DNA of 52,196 nt. Origin: an uncultured Eubacteriales bacterium (GTDB lineage Bacteria > Bacillota > Clostridia > Christensenellales > Aristaeellaceae). The notes beneath the pieces are model-generated. The model saw nothing but the letters and a program-made list of their open reading frames with translations. It searched no databases and was not told where the DNA came from. The position numbers and the translations under genes were made by a program. This document shows, piece by piece, positions 16,629 through 23,470 of the stretch. The stretch covers positions 1-52,196 of the forward strand of contig ONHI01000014.1 of NCBI GenBank assembly GCA_900317565.1, given 5' to 3'. Positions within the stretch are counted from its first letter, which is position 1; each line of letters starts with the position of its first letter.

Positions 16629-17525
16629 TCACGCCGCCGCATTCACGATGATGCCGTTGCGGCCGCTCAGCTTGAACACGCCGTAGTAATAGCGCTCGTA
16701 GTACAGATACTTGCCCTTGCTCTGGGCCGTGGGCTCGGACAGCATGCTGGTCTCGTATTTCACCGGCGCGGCGACGGCGTCCAGGTCCACCAGGATCAGG
16801 TTGATCTGCTTGGCGCTGTCGGCCACGCGCCAGCCCTCGCTGAAGTCGTAGGCGGTCTTCATCATGTCCGTGGGCACCACGTGCAGCGGCACGCCGTCCA
16901 GTCGAGCGATCTCCCGACTGATCCTGTTGGGCTCGCCGCCGTTGGCGCCGATGTCCAGATACCGGGTCAGTCCCACGGCGCCCTTGATGATGTTGAACAG
17001 CGCCGGCGTCACATAGCCCACCACCCTGTCCTTGTTCACGCGGGCGTTGGTCAGCTGCTCCATGAAGCTGTCCCACTTGGTCAGTATGTTGTTCGTGGTC
17101 AGGTTCACAGTGTCCGGCGACACGAAGCCGTACAGCTTCGAGGCCATGTAGGCGTCCATTTCGGGCACCTTCTGCTGCTCGGTGAACGTGCGGGTCACGT
17201 TGGCGATGGTCGCCACCATGTTGGTCTCGTCCATGTCCATGGGGTCCACCAGGGTGTCCCACTCCCGGTCCATGTCCAGCGTCACCGGTTGGAGGCTGTT
17301 GTTCCAATTGCGGTTGAAGGTGCCGGTGATCTGGTCGCGGCCCGCGGCCCGGGCGCCGGCGGTGGTCAGGCTGGGAATGTACATCGTCTTGCCGATGCCG
17401 GGCTTGCACATTTGCGCGTTCGGCGCGCCCCAGATCTCGCTGAAATAGGAAAGATAGGGGTATGCGTTCGCCAGCGCGCGGCTGTATTCCGCCGCGTAGT
17501 TCACGTTCTGCTGGGTAAATGCCAT
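16629..17525 (-). CDS. Major capsid protein
   Basis: 298 residues starting MAFTQQNVNYAAEYSRALAN. The sequence has the features of HK97-fold capsid proteins of clostridial phages: an N-terminal helix, a P-domain region (DMDREWDTLVDPMDMDETN), a spine helix (QKVPEMDAYMASKLYG) and a C-terminal part (KGKYLYYERYYYGVFKLSG, then NGIIVNAA). It follows the scaffold gene with its own ribosome site. No protease gene is present, so scaffold removal would have to be non-proteolytic, as in SPP1-type phages. Confidence 0.85.
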   Translation of the reverse strand: MAFTQQNVNYAAEYSRALANAYPYLSYFSEIWGAPNAQMCKPGIGKTMYIPSLTTAGARAAGRDQITGTFNRNWNNSLQPVTLDMDREWDTLVDPMDMDETNMVATIANVTRTFTEQQKVPEMDAYMASKLYGFVSPDTVNLTTNNILTKWDSFMEQLTNARVNKDRVVGYVTPALFNIIKGAVGLTRYLDIGANGGEPNRISREIARLDGVPLHVVPTDMMKTAYDFSEGWRVADSAKQINLILVDLDAVAAPVKYETSMLSEPTAQSKGKYLYYERYYYGVFKLSGRNGIIVNAAA

Positions 17526-17544
17526 TGCTCGTCAGCTCCTCTCG

Positions 17545-18075
17545 TCAGTCGTTGTTCCTGAAGCCAAAATCCCAGGCGCGCGCGAACTCCCGCGCCGCGC
17601 CGGTTCCGCCCCTGGGCATGCTGCCCACGGTGGGCGCGCCGAATCGGGGCAGCCTCGCCTCCTGCCGCGGCGCGATGAAGTACTCCTCAAAGCGCTCCCG
17701 GATCGCGGCCAGCTGCTCCTCGAGGGGTATCGCCCCCTCCGAGCGATCCACAAGGTCATACACCGCGTCGAAGAACTTGGGCTTCACGTCGGCAAATGCC
17801 CCGGAGACCCGTGCGTCCTGGCGCGCCTGATAGGCGTCGAAGCGCTCCTGGAGCTCCCGGTACTCCGGGCTCTCGCGCACGTCTCCCATGGCGACCTGCG
17901 CCTTTGCCTCCTCCGCCGCCGCCAAAGCGGCGGCCTGGGCCGCGCTGCGGGTCACATACCCGTCCTCCAGCGCCCTTCCGTACAGCCCGAACAGCTGGTC
18001 GGCCCGCTCCTCCGGGCTCAGCGCCTCGTCGTTCAGTATCGCGGCAATCGCCTTGCGTGTGAAGATACCTGCCAT
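17545..18075 (-). CDS. Capsid scaffolding protein
   Basis: About 176 residues, strongly helical and charged, just before the capsid gene. It starts MAGIFTRKAIAAILNDEALS at an ATG (18075) with AAAGGAGGAG upstream. The region ALAAAEEAKAQVAMGDVRE with YRELQERFDAYQARQD is likely coiled coil; the C-terminal 30 residues (GTGAAREFARAWDFGFRNND) would contact the capsid protein. Similar proteins of this place and size are annotated as phage scaffold/GP20-like. Confidence 0.72.
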   Translation of the reverse strand: MAGIFTRKAIAAILNDEALSPEERADQLFGLYGRALEDGYVTRSAAQAAALAAAEEAKAQVAMGDVRESPEYRELQERFDAYQARQDARVSGAFADVKPKFFDAVYDLVDRSEGAIPLEEQLAAIRERFEEYFIAPRQEARLPRFGAPTVGSMPRGGTGAAREFARAWDFGFRNND

Positions 18076-18584
18076 GTCTACTCCTCCTTTTTTCGGTCCC
18101 GTGCGGCGCACCTGGCGAGCCCGCCGCCCTCTGAGCCTGACCGTCGCGCATGTTTAACGCCCTGCCGGGCCAGGGAGACGATGTTCCCCGTCGTCCCCAT
18201 CCCCCATAGGAGCGGCTTAGCCTTCCCCTTCTACGCCCCGCGCCTGTCGCTTCGCTCGGTCGCGGGTTTCAGGCGCGTCTTGCTTCGCTGCGCTTGCGCC
18301 TTCAGTCCGACTTCGTCGGACGCTTGTGGGGAAGGTGGCTGGCCGAAGGCCAGACGGAAGAGGTCCCCCGTCGTTCCCCCGTCCCCCGTAGGGGCGGCGT
18401 TGCGCCGCCCGCCCAGCCTTCCCCTCTGGGGAAGGTGGCTGGCCGAAGGCCAGACGGAAGAGGTCCCCCCGTCCCCGTAGGGGCGGCGTTGCGCCGCCCG
18501 CCCTGGCCCCCGCCCTCCAAAAGCCTCCCCACCGCAGTGGGGAGGTGGTCCGCAGGACCGGTGGGGCTCCCCTGCCTTCCCCTT
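18076..18584. other. Repeat-filled gap between scaffold and portal genes
   Basis: No gene is supported here. The stretch from about 18219 to 18575 is a composite array of repeat families in the order A (with D nested in its loop), B, A, B, C. Only the first 140 bases next to the scaffold gene are free of them. In related phages this interval usually carries a minor head protein gene, which is missing. Confidence 0.8.
18219..18575 (+). repeat. Composite palindromic repeat array 1
   Basis: Order: left arm of A at 18219-18230, a 92-base D element at 18234-18325, right arm and tail of A to 18366; B (GTAGGGGCGGCG..CGCCGCCC) at about 18386-18413; A at 18415-18466; B at about 18476-18503; C (CCTCCCCACCGCAGTGGGGAGG and following) at about 18519-18573. 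The D element is identical base for base to the one at 25893-25984. D contains the hairpins CGCGCCTG/CAGGCGCG and GTCCGAC/GTCGGAC. Confidence 0.88.
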
Positions 18585-20294
18585 CTACACCCCTCTCCCC
18601 TCCTTCTCCCACCGGATCCGCTCCAGCTCCCGCGTCGCCTCCGCCTCCGTCAGCCCCTGCCCGTACTTCCTGTCGGTCAGGAACGTAAACCGGCTCAGCA
18701 GCCCCGCGTTCACCAGCGCCATGCCCTCCCGGATGTTGGTCTGCCGGTCCTGGGTCACGCCGTCGTCGAAGGTCACCTTCACCTCGTACCCCCCGGCGGC
18801 CAGCGCCTCCACCGGCACGCCCTGCCAGCGCACGCCGTACAGCGCCGCCACGTCGATGATGTTGCGCACCACGTGCTCCAGTGCGGGCACCAGCTGGTTC
18901 TGCACGGTCCGAATGGTCTTGTAGGTCTTGCTGTTCTCGCTGACCACCTCGGTGGCGGTCCGGATCCCGCCGTGCTGGTCGAAGCTGAACGTGTTCGCGC
19001 TGAACCCCAGCTGCAAACACAGCACGGACAGGAAGGCGTTCAGCGCGGCCACGTGCTCCTCCACCCGCAGCTCCACGCTGGTGTCCTGGATCTTCAGCTC
19101 GTCCTTCTCGTCGCTGGCGAAGGCCTCATACACCTCGTCCCGCGGGTCGAAGTAGCGCCTGGGCGTCCCCGTGCCGGGGTCCACCACCGTCCGCACGCAC
19201 CGCGCCGGCACGATGATCCGCTTCTTGCCCAGCCTGAATTCGTTCACCAGGCTGTCATAGCAGATGTCCAGCGCGTGCAGCGTCTCCAGCGCGTTGCCGT
19301 AGATGCTCACGCCCAGCGGGCTGTCGTCGTCCAGGTTGTTGGCCATGGGCGTGCGCCAGTAGGTGAACAGGCTCTCACCCAGCCGCACCTCCGTGCGTCC
19401 GTCCAGCCCGGGATAGACGTCCTCCAGCGGCACCCGCACGCCCAGTATGTCCTGCCGCTCGCCGGGGTTCCTGCCCTGCTGCGCCTCCGCCCGGAACAGC
19501 TGGTTCTCGACGATGTACGCGCTCCCGTCCCACCGGTGCCACTCCAGCCGGGTGTAGTACAGGCCGCCCCTGGCCAGCCGGGAGATGAACACGCCCTCCG
19601 TCACCCGGGCATTGTCCCAGGACAGCGGCACGAACTGGTCCGCCATGCAGTAGCCCAGCCGGATCCTTCCCGCCTCCCCAAAAGCCTTCCCCTTCAGGGG
19701 AAGGTGGACCGCCGCAGGCGGGACGGAAGAGGTCGTCCCCCCGCCTTTTCCCGCCTCCCCGAAAGCCTTCCCCTTCAGGGGAAGGTGGACCGCCGCAGGC
19801 GGGACGGAAGAGGTCGTCCCCCCGTCTTCCCCCGCCTCATACCACACCTTGATCGCCGCGCCGCCCAGCGCCAGCCCCTGCTCGATCAGCTGCTGCAGCT
19901 TCCCCGCGAAGGCATTCTCCTCCAGCACCGACGCCACGAAGGCGTTCAGCGGGTCGTCCCCCTCGCCGCTGCCACCCTTCATGCTCACGCGGATGCCGCA
20001 CTGCTCGCCCCACACCAGCCCGGCCAGCTCGGCGCTCACCGCCTTCGCGGCGTTCAGCCGGTACATCTGGCGCACGGCCCGGGGATTGTCGATGGTCGGC
20101 GCGGGCACCAGGTGCCACGGCGCGTAGCTGCCCCGGTAGAGCGCCTTCCACAGAAAGATGCCCTTGTCGTAGAACTGGCGATAGGCGGGCACGCCGTCCA
20201 GCTCAAATACGTCCTTGAATTCCTTCGCCAGCCCCAGATCGCCGGCCACCTTCCGCATCCGACTTCGCCCCCTCCGAATAAGCTCCTTGATCAT
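18585..20294 (-). CDS. Phage portal protein carrying an in-frame double repeat insertion
   Basis: Forms the ring at the capsid vertex through which DNA is packaged and released; 569 residues, SPP1 gp6-like type. Typical stretches are YRQFYDKGIFLWKALYRG, ADQFVPLSWDNARVTEGVF, NEFRLGKKRIIVPARCV and TATEVVSENSKTYKTI near the end. The start at 20294 overlaps the terminase stop. Between AIKVWYEAG and RIRLGYCM there are 54 extra residues: two copies of a 27-residue unit containing TTSSVPPAAVHLPLKGKAFG, encoded by a tandem type A repeat (19669-19830). The flanks join smoothly if the insert is removed. Whether the protein still works depends on that loop being surface-exposed. Confidence 0.9.
   Translation of the reverse strand: MIKELIRRGRSRMRKVAGDLGLAKEFKDVFELDGVPAYRQFYDKGIFLWKALYRGSYAPWHLVPAPTIDNPRAVRQMYRLNAAKAVSAELAGLVWGEQCGIRVSMKGGSGEGDDPLNAFVASVLEENAFAGKLQQLIEQGLALGGAAIKVWYEAGEDGGTTSSVPPAAVHLPLKGKAFGEAGKGGGTTSSVPPAAVHLPLKGKAFGEAGRIRLGYCMADQFVPLSWDNARVTEGVFISRLARGGLYYTRLEWHRWDGSAYIVENQLFRAEAQQGRNPGERQDILGVRVPLEDVYPGLDGRTEVRLGESLFTYWRTPMANNLDDDSPLGVSIYGNALETLHALDICYDSLVNEFRLGKKRIIVPARCVRTVVDPGTGTPRRYFDPRDEVYEAFASDEKDELKIQDTSVELRVEEHVAALNAFLSVLCLQLGFSANTFSFDQHGGIRTATEVVSENSKTYKTIRTVQNQLVPALEHVVRNIIDVAALYGVRWQGVPVEALAAGGYEVKVTFDDGVTQDRQTNIREGMALVNAGLLSRFTFLTDRKYGQGLTEAEATRELERIRWEKEGRGV
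19669..19830 (-). repeat. Two tandem 81-bp type A repeats inside the portal coding sequence
   Basis: Two near-identical 81-base units (starts at 19669 and 19750). Each contains CCTTCCCCTTCAGGGGAAGG, a second inverted repeat (CCGCC..GGCGG) and GGAAGAGGTC. Because 81 is a multiple of three and the unit has no stop on the minus strand in this frame, the reading frame of the portal gene is kept through both. Confidence 0.92.
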
Positions 20295-21622
20295 ATCTGA
20301 TTCCCCATTCCCATCATCTCCGTCAGCATCGGGATATCCCGCTCCAGCGCGTACTCCATGGCGTCCAGGCTATCGATGTTGGTGCTGCCGTCGTCCAGCC
20401 GCACGTCCTGCGTCGCCCTGCTGCCGTCCCACACGGCACACCGCAGCGCGTCGATGGTCTCGCTGCACCGCCTGCACACGAAGAACCTGCCCGCGCCCAT
20501 CAGGCCGCACACCGCGCGGATCCTGTCGTTAATTGGCCGCTTCAACGCGTTGCCGACGTTCAGCGCCATCCGCTGCGCGCCGCAGGCGGCCCGCAGGCCG
20601 TTGATCAGCGTCTGTTCCGCGGAATCGCACCAGGCGTCCGCCACCAGCCATCGCCCCTGGCAGCGCCGGGCGAAGTCGACGAAGGCCTCCGCCAGCGCGT
20701 TGGGATCCAGCGCCCGCTTTTCCCGGTATTCGTCCAGCACCGCCACCGCGCCGGACGCCGTCACCCCCACGCAGCAGAAGGCGTGCGCCGACGTCCCGCC
20801 GCCGAAATCCACGCCGATCACGGCGTACCGCAGCGGCTCCGGCGGCTCGTCCACGATGAACCGGTCCGGGTCGTCGGCAAACTGCCGGTACACCAGCCCC
20901 TCCGCCACGGCCCGCTCCCCCAGGATGTCCCTTCGGTACCACACCGAGTTCACGTCGTAGCGGCTCTCGATCTCCGCGATGCGCTCCGGCGTCACCGTGG
21001 CGTTGTCGCGGATCGTGAAGTGCTCGTAGAGATAGCCCCCCGCCAGCCCCTCCCGGCGGTACCTGTCGATGTAATCCTCATAGATGGGCGCCTTCGGCCC
21101 GCAGGGGTTCAGGTCCCACAGCGTAAAGGGCCGTGCCGCCGCGATCTGTCGTCCCGAGGCCACCTTCACAAAGCTGGTGCGGCTGTCCGGGCAGTCGTAG
21201 TGCTCGTTGATCTCCGTGGCGATCCACAGCCCGTAGCTGTTGCCCAGTATGTGGCGATAGCTGTCCGCGCGCCCGCCGCCCGCAAAGATCACGATCTTCT
21301 CCCCGGCGCGGGCGTCGATGAACAGCGCCTCGTTGTCCCGGTACCGCCCCCAGCGGCAGCGGCCCCGGAAAAGGTTCTCCAGCCCGAAGCCATTGCACAC
21401 GCCGATGTTCAGCTTGGCGTTGGCGATGGTGGAGCCGCTGGCCAGGTGGAACCGGTCCGGCGCGTCCTCCAGGTAGGCCGCGGCGATGATGCAGTGGTCG
21501 ATGGTCTTCCCGGAGCGTATCGCCCCCTCGGCCACACACATCCGGTGCTTCAGCGCCGCCTTGATGTACGCCCGGTGCTTTTCGCTGAACCGCCCCCAGG
21601 GGATCGTCGCCGTCCTGCCCAT
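20291..21622 (-). CDS. Phage terminase large subunit
   Basis: Packaging motor ATPase and nuclease, 443 residues. The ATPase half has Walker A VAEGAIRSGKT near residue 35 and the clostridial-type FTLWDLNPCGP. The nuclease half keeps the acidic residues in VIGVDFGGGTSAH, ADAWCDSAEQTLING and SLDAMEYALERDI, so catalysis looks intact. I took the ATG at 21622 (GGAGGGAGAGG directly upstream); sequence further upstream in this frame is repeat or shadow of the small terminase gene. The stop overlaps the portal start. Confidence 0.93.
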   Translation of the reverse strand: MGRTATIPWGRFSEKHRAYIKAALKHRMCVAEGAIRSGKTIDHCIIAAAYLEDAPDRFHLASGSTIANAKLNIGVCNGFGLENLFRGRCRWGRYRDNEALFIDARAGEKIVIFAGGGRADSYRHILGNSYGLWIATEINEHYDCPDSRTSFVKVASGRQIAAARPFTLWDLNPCGPKAPIYEDYIDRYRREGLAGGYLYEHFTIRDNATVTPERIAEIESRYDVNSVWYRRDILGERAVAEGLVYRQFADDPDRFIVDEPPEPLRYAVIGVDFGGGTSAHAFCCVGVTASGAVAVLDEYREKRALDPNALAEAFVDFARRCQGRWLVADAWCDSAEQTLINGLRAACGAQRMALNVGNALKRPINDRIRAVCGLMGAGRFFVCRRCSETIDALRCAVWDGSRATQDVRLDDGSTNIDSLDAMEYALERDIPMLTEMMGMGNQI

Positions 21623-21657
21623 CCTCTCCCTCCATTCCTTGCCAACCTCCCGTCTCC

Positions 21658-21714
21658 CCAAAGGCTTCCCCACCGCAGTGGGGAAGTGGCCCGCAGGGCC
21701 GATAGGGCTCCCCG
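21658..21714 (+). repeat. Type C palindromic repeat between the terminase genes
   Basis: CTTCCCCACCGCAGTGGGGAAG followed by GGCCCGCAGGGCC, the C-family layout also seen at 18519 and 26161. It fills most of the 110-base gap between small and large terminase genes. Confidence 0.82.
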
Positions 21715-21732
21715 TCCACCATCCTGCTCTCC

Positions 21733-22182
21733 CTACTTCAACAGCTCCGCCAGCACCCCGAGGTCCTCCACATCCCCGCTCTCCCCGGCCTCGATCTCCC
21801 CGGCCAGGTCCTTGTACGCCGCGGTCAGGTCCCTCAGCTTGAACAGCCGCGTCGTGGCGCTGTCGTCCTGCGCCTTCAGCTCGGTCACCGCCCCGTCCGG
21901 TATGGCATCCGCCACGCGCTCCAGCCGCATCAACAGCTTCTTCCGCAGCCTCAGGGCGATATCCGCGTTCCCGCCTCCCGCGTCGTTGCCCGCGGAATTC
22001 GCCTCCCCGCCGCCCCGCAGCGCCTCCGTCCGCAGCCGGACCCACTGCTCCTCCGCGGCCCGCCGCCTCACGGCGCTGTACGCCACCCCGTGCCGCTCGG
22101 CCAGCTCCCGCTGCCCGACGCCGCCCGCGATGTATTCCTCCCGGATGACGTTCCAATCCGTACGCCTGATGTTGTCGATCAT
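21733..22182 (-). CDS. Phage terminase small subunit
   Basis: 149 residues from an ATG with GGGAGGTGAGG upstream. The N-terminal part (WNVIREEYIAGGVGQRELAE, then VAYSAVRRRAAEEQW) is a helix-turn-helix that would bind the packaging site. The C-terminal half is helical (LRLRKKLLMRLERVADAIPD, LFKLRDLTAAYKDLAGEI), as expected for an oligomerising small terminase. It directly precedes the large subunit and follows the sigma-like gene. Confidence 0.85.
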   Translation of the reverse strand: MIDNIRRTDWNVIREEYIAGGVGQRELAERHGVAYSAVRRRAAEEQWVRLRTEALRGGGEANSAGNDAGGGNADIALRLRKKLLMRLERVADAIPDGAVTELKAQDDSATTRLFKLRDLTAAYKDLAGEIEAGESGDVEDLGVLAELLK

Positions 22183-22253
22183 CCTCACCTCCCGCGCGAT
22201 TGCGTCCACTACTCTATATAATATCCCGCAAAAACTGGCTTTTTCTGTCGTGT

Positions 22254-22616
22254 TTATACCGTTCTCTCCCCCTCCACGGCCTCCAGCCCCCTGGCATGCA
22301 GCCGCCACAGCCAATCCTTGGAATAGTGGGTCCGCTCGGCGATGACCTGCCAGCTCCATCCGTTCAGATACCGGTACCGCAGCACCTCTCGGCATTCCTC
22401 GCTGCGCACCCGGTCGATGGTCGCCTCGATGCCGCGCACCAGCTCCACGTATTCCCCGATCCGCCGGTCGATGTCCGCCTCCAGTCCGGCCAGCCCGTCC
22501 GCCTCACCCGCGCCGCGCTTCACGGCGATCCCGCGGTAGCGCTGCCGACGCTCCAGCATGGCCCCGATGCGCGCCTCCGCCCGCTTTGCCTGTCCCAGAT
22601 ACTCCTTCGCCGTCAT
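22254..22616 (-). CDS. Sigma-like late-gene activator (DUF1492/ArpU-type phage protein)
   Basis: 120 residues from the ATG at 22616 (GGAGG upstream): MTAKEYLGQAKRAEARIGAM is the classic N-terminus of this phage family. The C-terminal end resembles sigma region 4: CREVLRYRYLNGWSWQVIAE followed by SKDWLWRLHARGLE. Related proteins in Gram-positive prophages sit just before terminase genes and switch on late transcription. It has a perfect promoter (22665-22693) and is the first gene of the structural cluster, so it probably turns the whole cluster on. Confidence 0.85.
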   Translation of the reverse strand: MTAKEYLGQAKRAEARIGAMLERRQRYRGIAVKRGAGEADGLAGLEADIDRRIGEYVELVRGIEATIDRVRSEECREVLRYRYLNGWSWQVIAERTHYSKDWLWRLHARGLEAVEGERTV

Positions 22617-22640
22617 AATATATCCTCCATTCAATTCATA

Positions 22641-22736
22641 TTGTCCAATAGTCTGAACAATATGATTATAGTACAGACTTTCGGTCAAGTCAACCATCCT
22701 CCTTGACAAAACGTCCAATCTCCTGTACAATTTGGT
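22641..22736. promoter_or_regulatory. Divergent promoters and three operator-like sites of the phage switch
   Basis: Minus promoter: TTGACT (22688-22693), 17-base spacer, TATAAT (22665-22670). Plus promoter: TTGACA (22703-22708), 17-base spacer, TACAAT (22726-22731). Related 21-base sites: GTCCAATAGTCTGAACAATAT (near 22643), GTCCAATCTCCTGTACAATTT (near 22714) and, inverted, a weaker match across 22670-22687. The sites overlap both -10 or spacer regions, so one regulator could control both directions. Confidence 0.8.
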
Positions 22737-22760
22737 CATTCAATCCCCAGGAGGTGCGCC

Positions 22761-23303
22761 ATGCTGATCCCCAACCTGTCCGTGCTGCTGGCGGAGCGCC
22801 GCCTCACCCTCTCGAAGGTCTCCGAGGACACCCACATCTCCCGCACCACGCTCACGGCCCTCACCGGCCGCAGCGCCAAGGGCGTGCAATTCGACACGCT
22901 GAACACGCTGTGCCAGTACCTCCGGGTCACCCCGGGGGAGCTGTTCCTGTACCGCCCCTTCGACCTCGCCGCCGAGGTCGAGGGCCTGCCGGGTCGCTCC
23001 GTCCTCCGCCTCACGGTCAGCCGCGCGGGCGGCGCGAGCGACGTCTACGCCCTGGCCTGCGACGCCGAATACCGCTTCGGCCCGAAGGGCAGGCCCCCGC
23101 TGGAGCGCCTGGTGCTGCGCCTCTCCTTGCCTACGGACGCCGACCCCGCCCGAGGCGAGACGCTGCTGTCGCTGCTGCAAGCGCTGCCCCGACCCGCCTT
23201 GACCGACCTGGAGCTGCAAATCCTCCGCCGCTTCGACGCCCGCATCCCCCCGGAACTCGCCCCTGACGACTACACCCCGGAAATCCGCTGGCCGTGGCAA
23301 TAG
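22761..23303 (+). CDS. XRE/Cro-type repressor of the phage-type cluster
   Basis: 180 residues, AGGAGGTGCGCC before the ATG. The N-terminal 65 residues form a helix-turn-helix of the short YozG/Cro type: NLSVLLAERRLTLSKVSE, THISRTTLTALTGRSAKGVQ, FDTLNTLCQYLRVTPGELF. The C-terminal 110 residues are unknown, without the Ser-Lys protease of CI/LexA repressors, so RecA-triggered self-cleavage is not expected. It is divergent from the sigma-like gene and shares operator-like sites with it. A repressor role is inferred from the layout. Confidence 0.8.
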   Translation: MLIPNLSVLLAERRLTLSKVSEDTHISRTTLTALTGRSAKGVQFDTLNTLCQYLRVTPGELFLYRPFDLAAEVEGLPGRSVLRLTVSRAGGASDVYALACDAEYRFGPKGRPPLERLVLRLSLPTDADPARGETLLSLLQALPRPALTDLELQILRRFDARIPPELAPDDYTPEIRWPWQ

Positions 23304-23329
23304 CCCGCCCCTATAATTTGCGCCGGGTC

Positions 23330-23359
23330 TTGACAACCCGCATGGGTGGATGATACAAT
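23330..23359 (+). promoter_or_regulatory. Sigma-A promoter of the AAA+ ATPase gene
   Basis: TTGACA (23330-23335), an 18-base spacer and TACAAT (23354-23359), about 110 bases before the start codon. Confidence 0.72.
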
Positions 23360-23470
23360 TAACATGAAGGTAATGTTTGTAAGTTGAGTGTCTATACCCT
23401 GCACCGGCTTCGCCCGGATATCGCCTGCTCCCTCTCAAATCCACAGGAGCGGGCCAATGGAGGTTGCGCT

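Noticed and set aside
7600..23400. Attachment (att) sites flanking the phage-type cluster
   Set aside because: I compared the ends by eye and saw no convincing direct repeat or tRNA gene at either border. A computed search could still find a short core.
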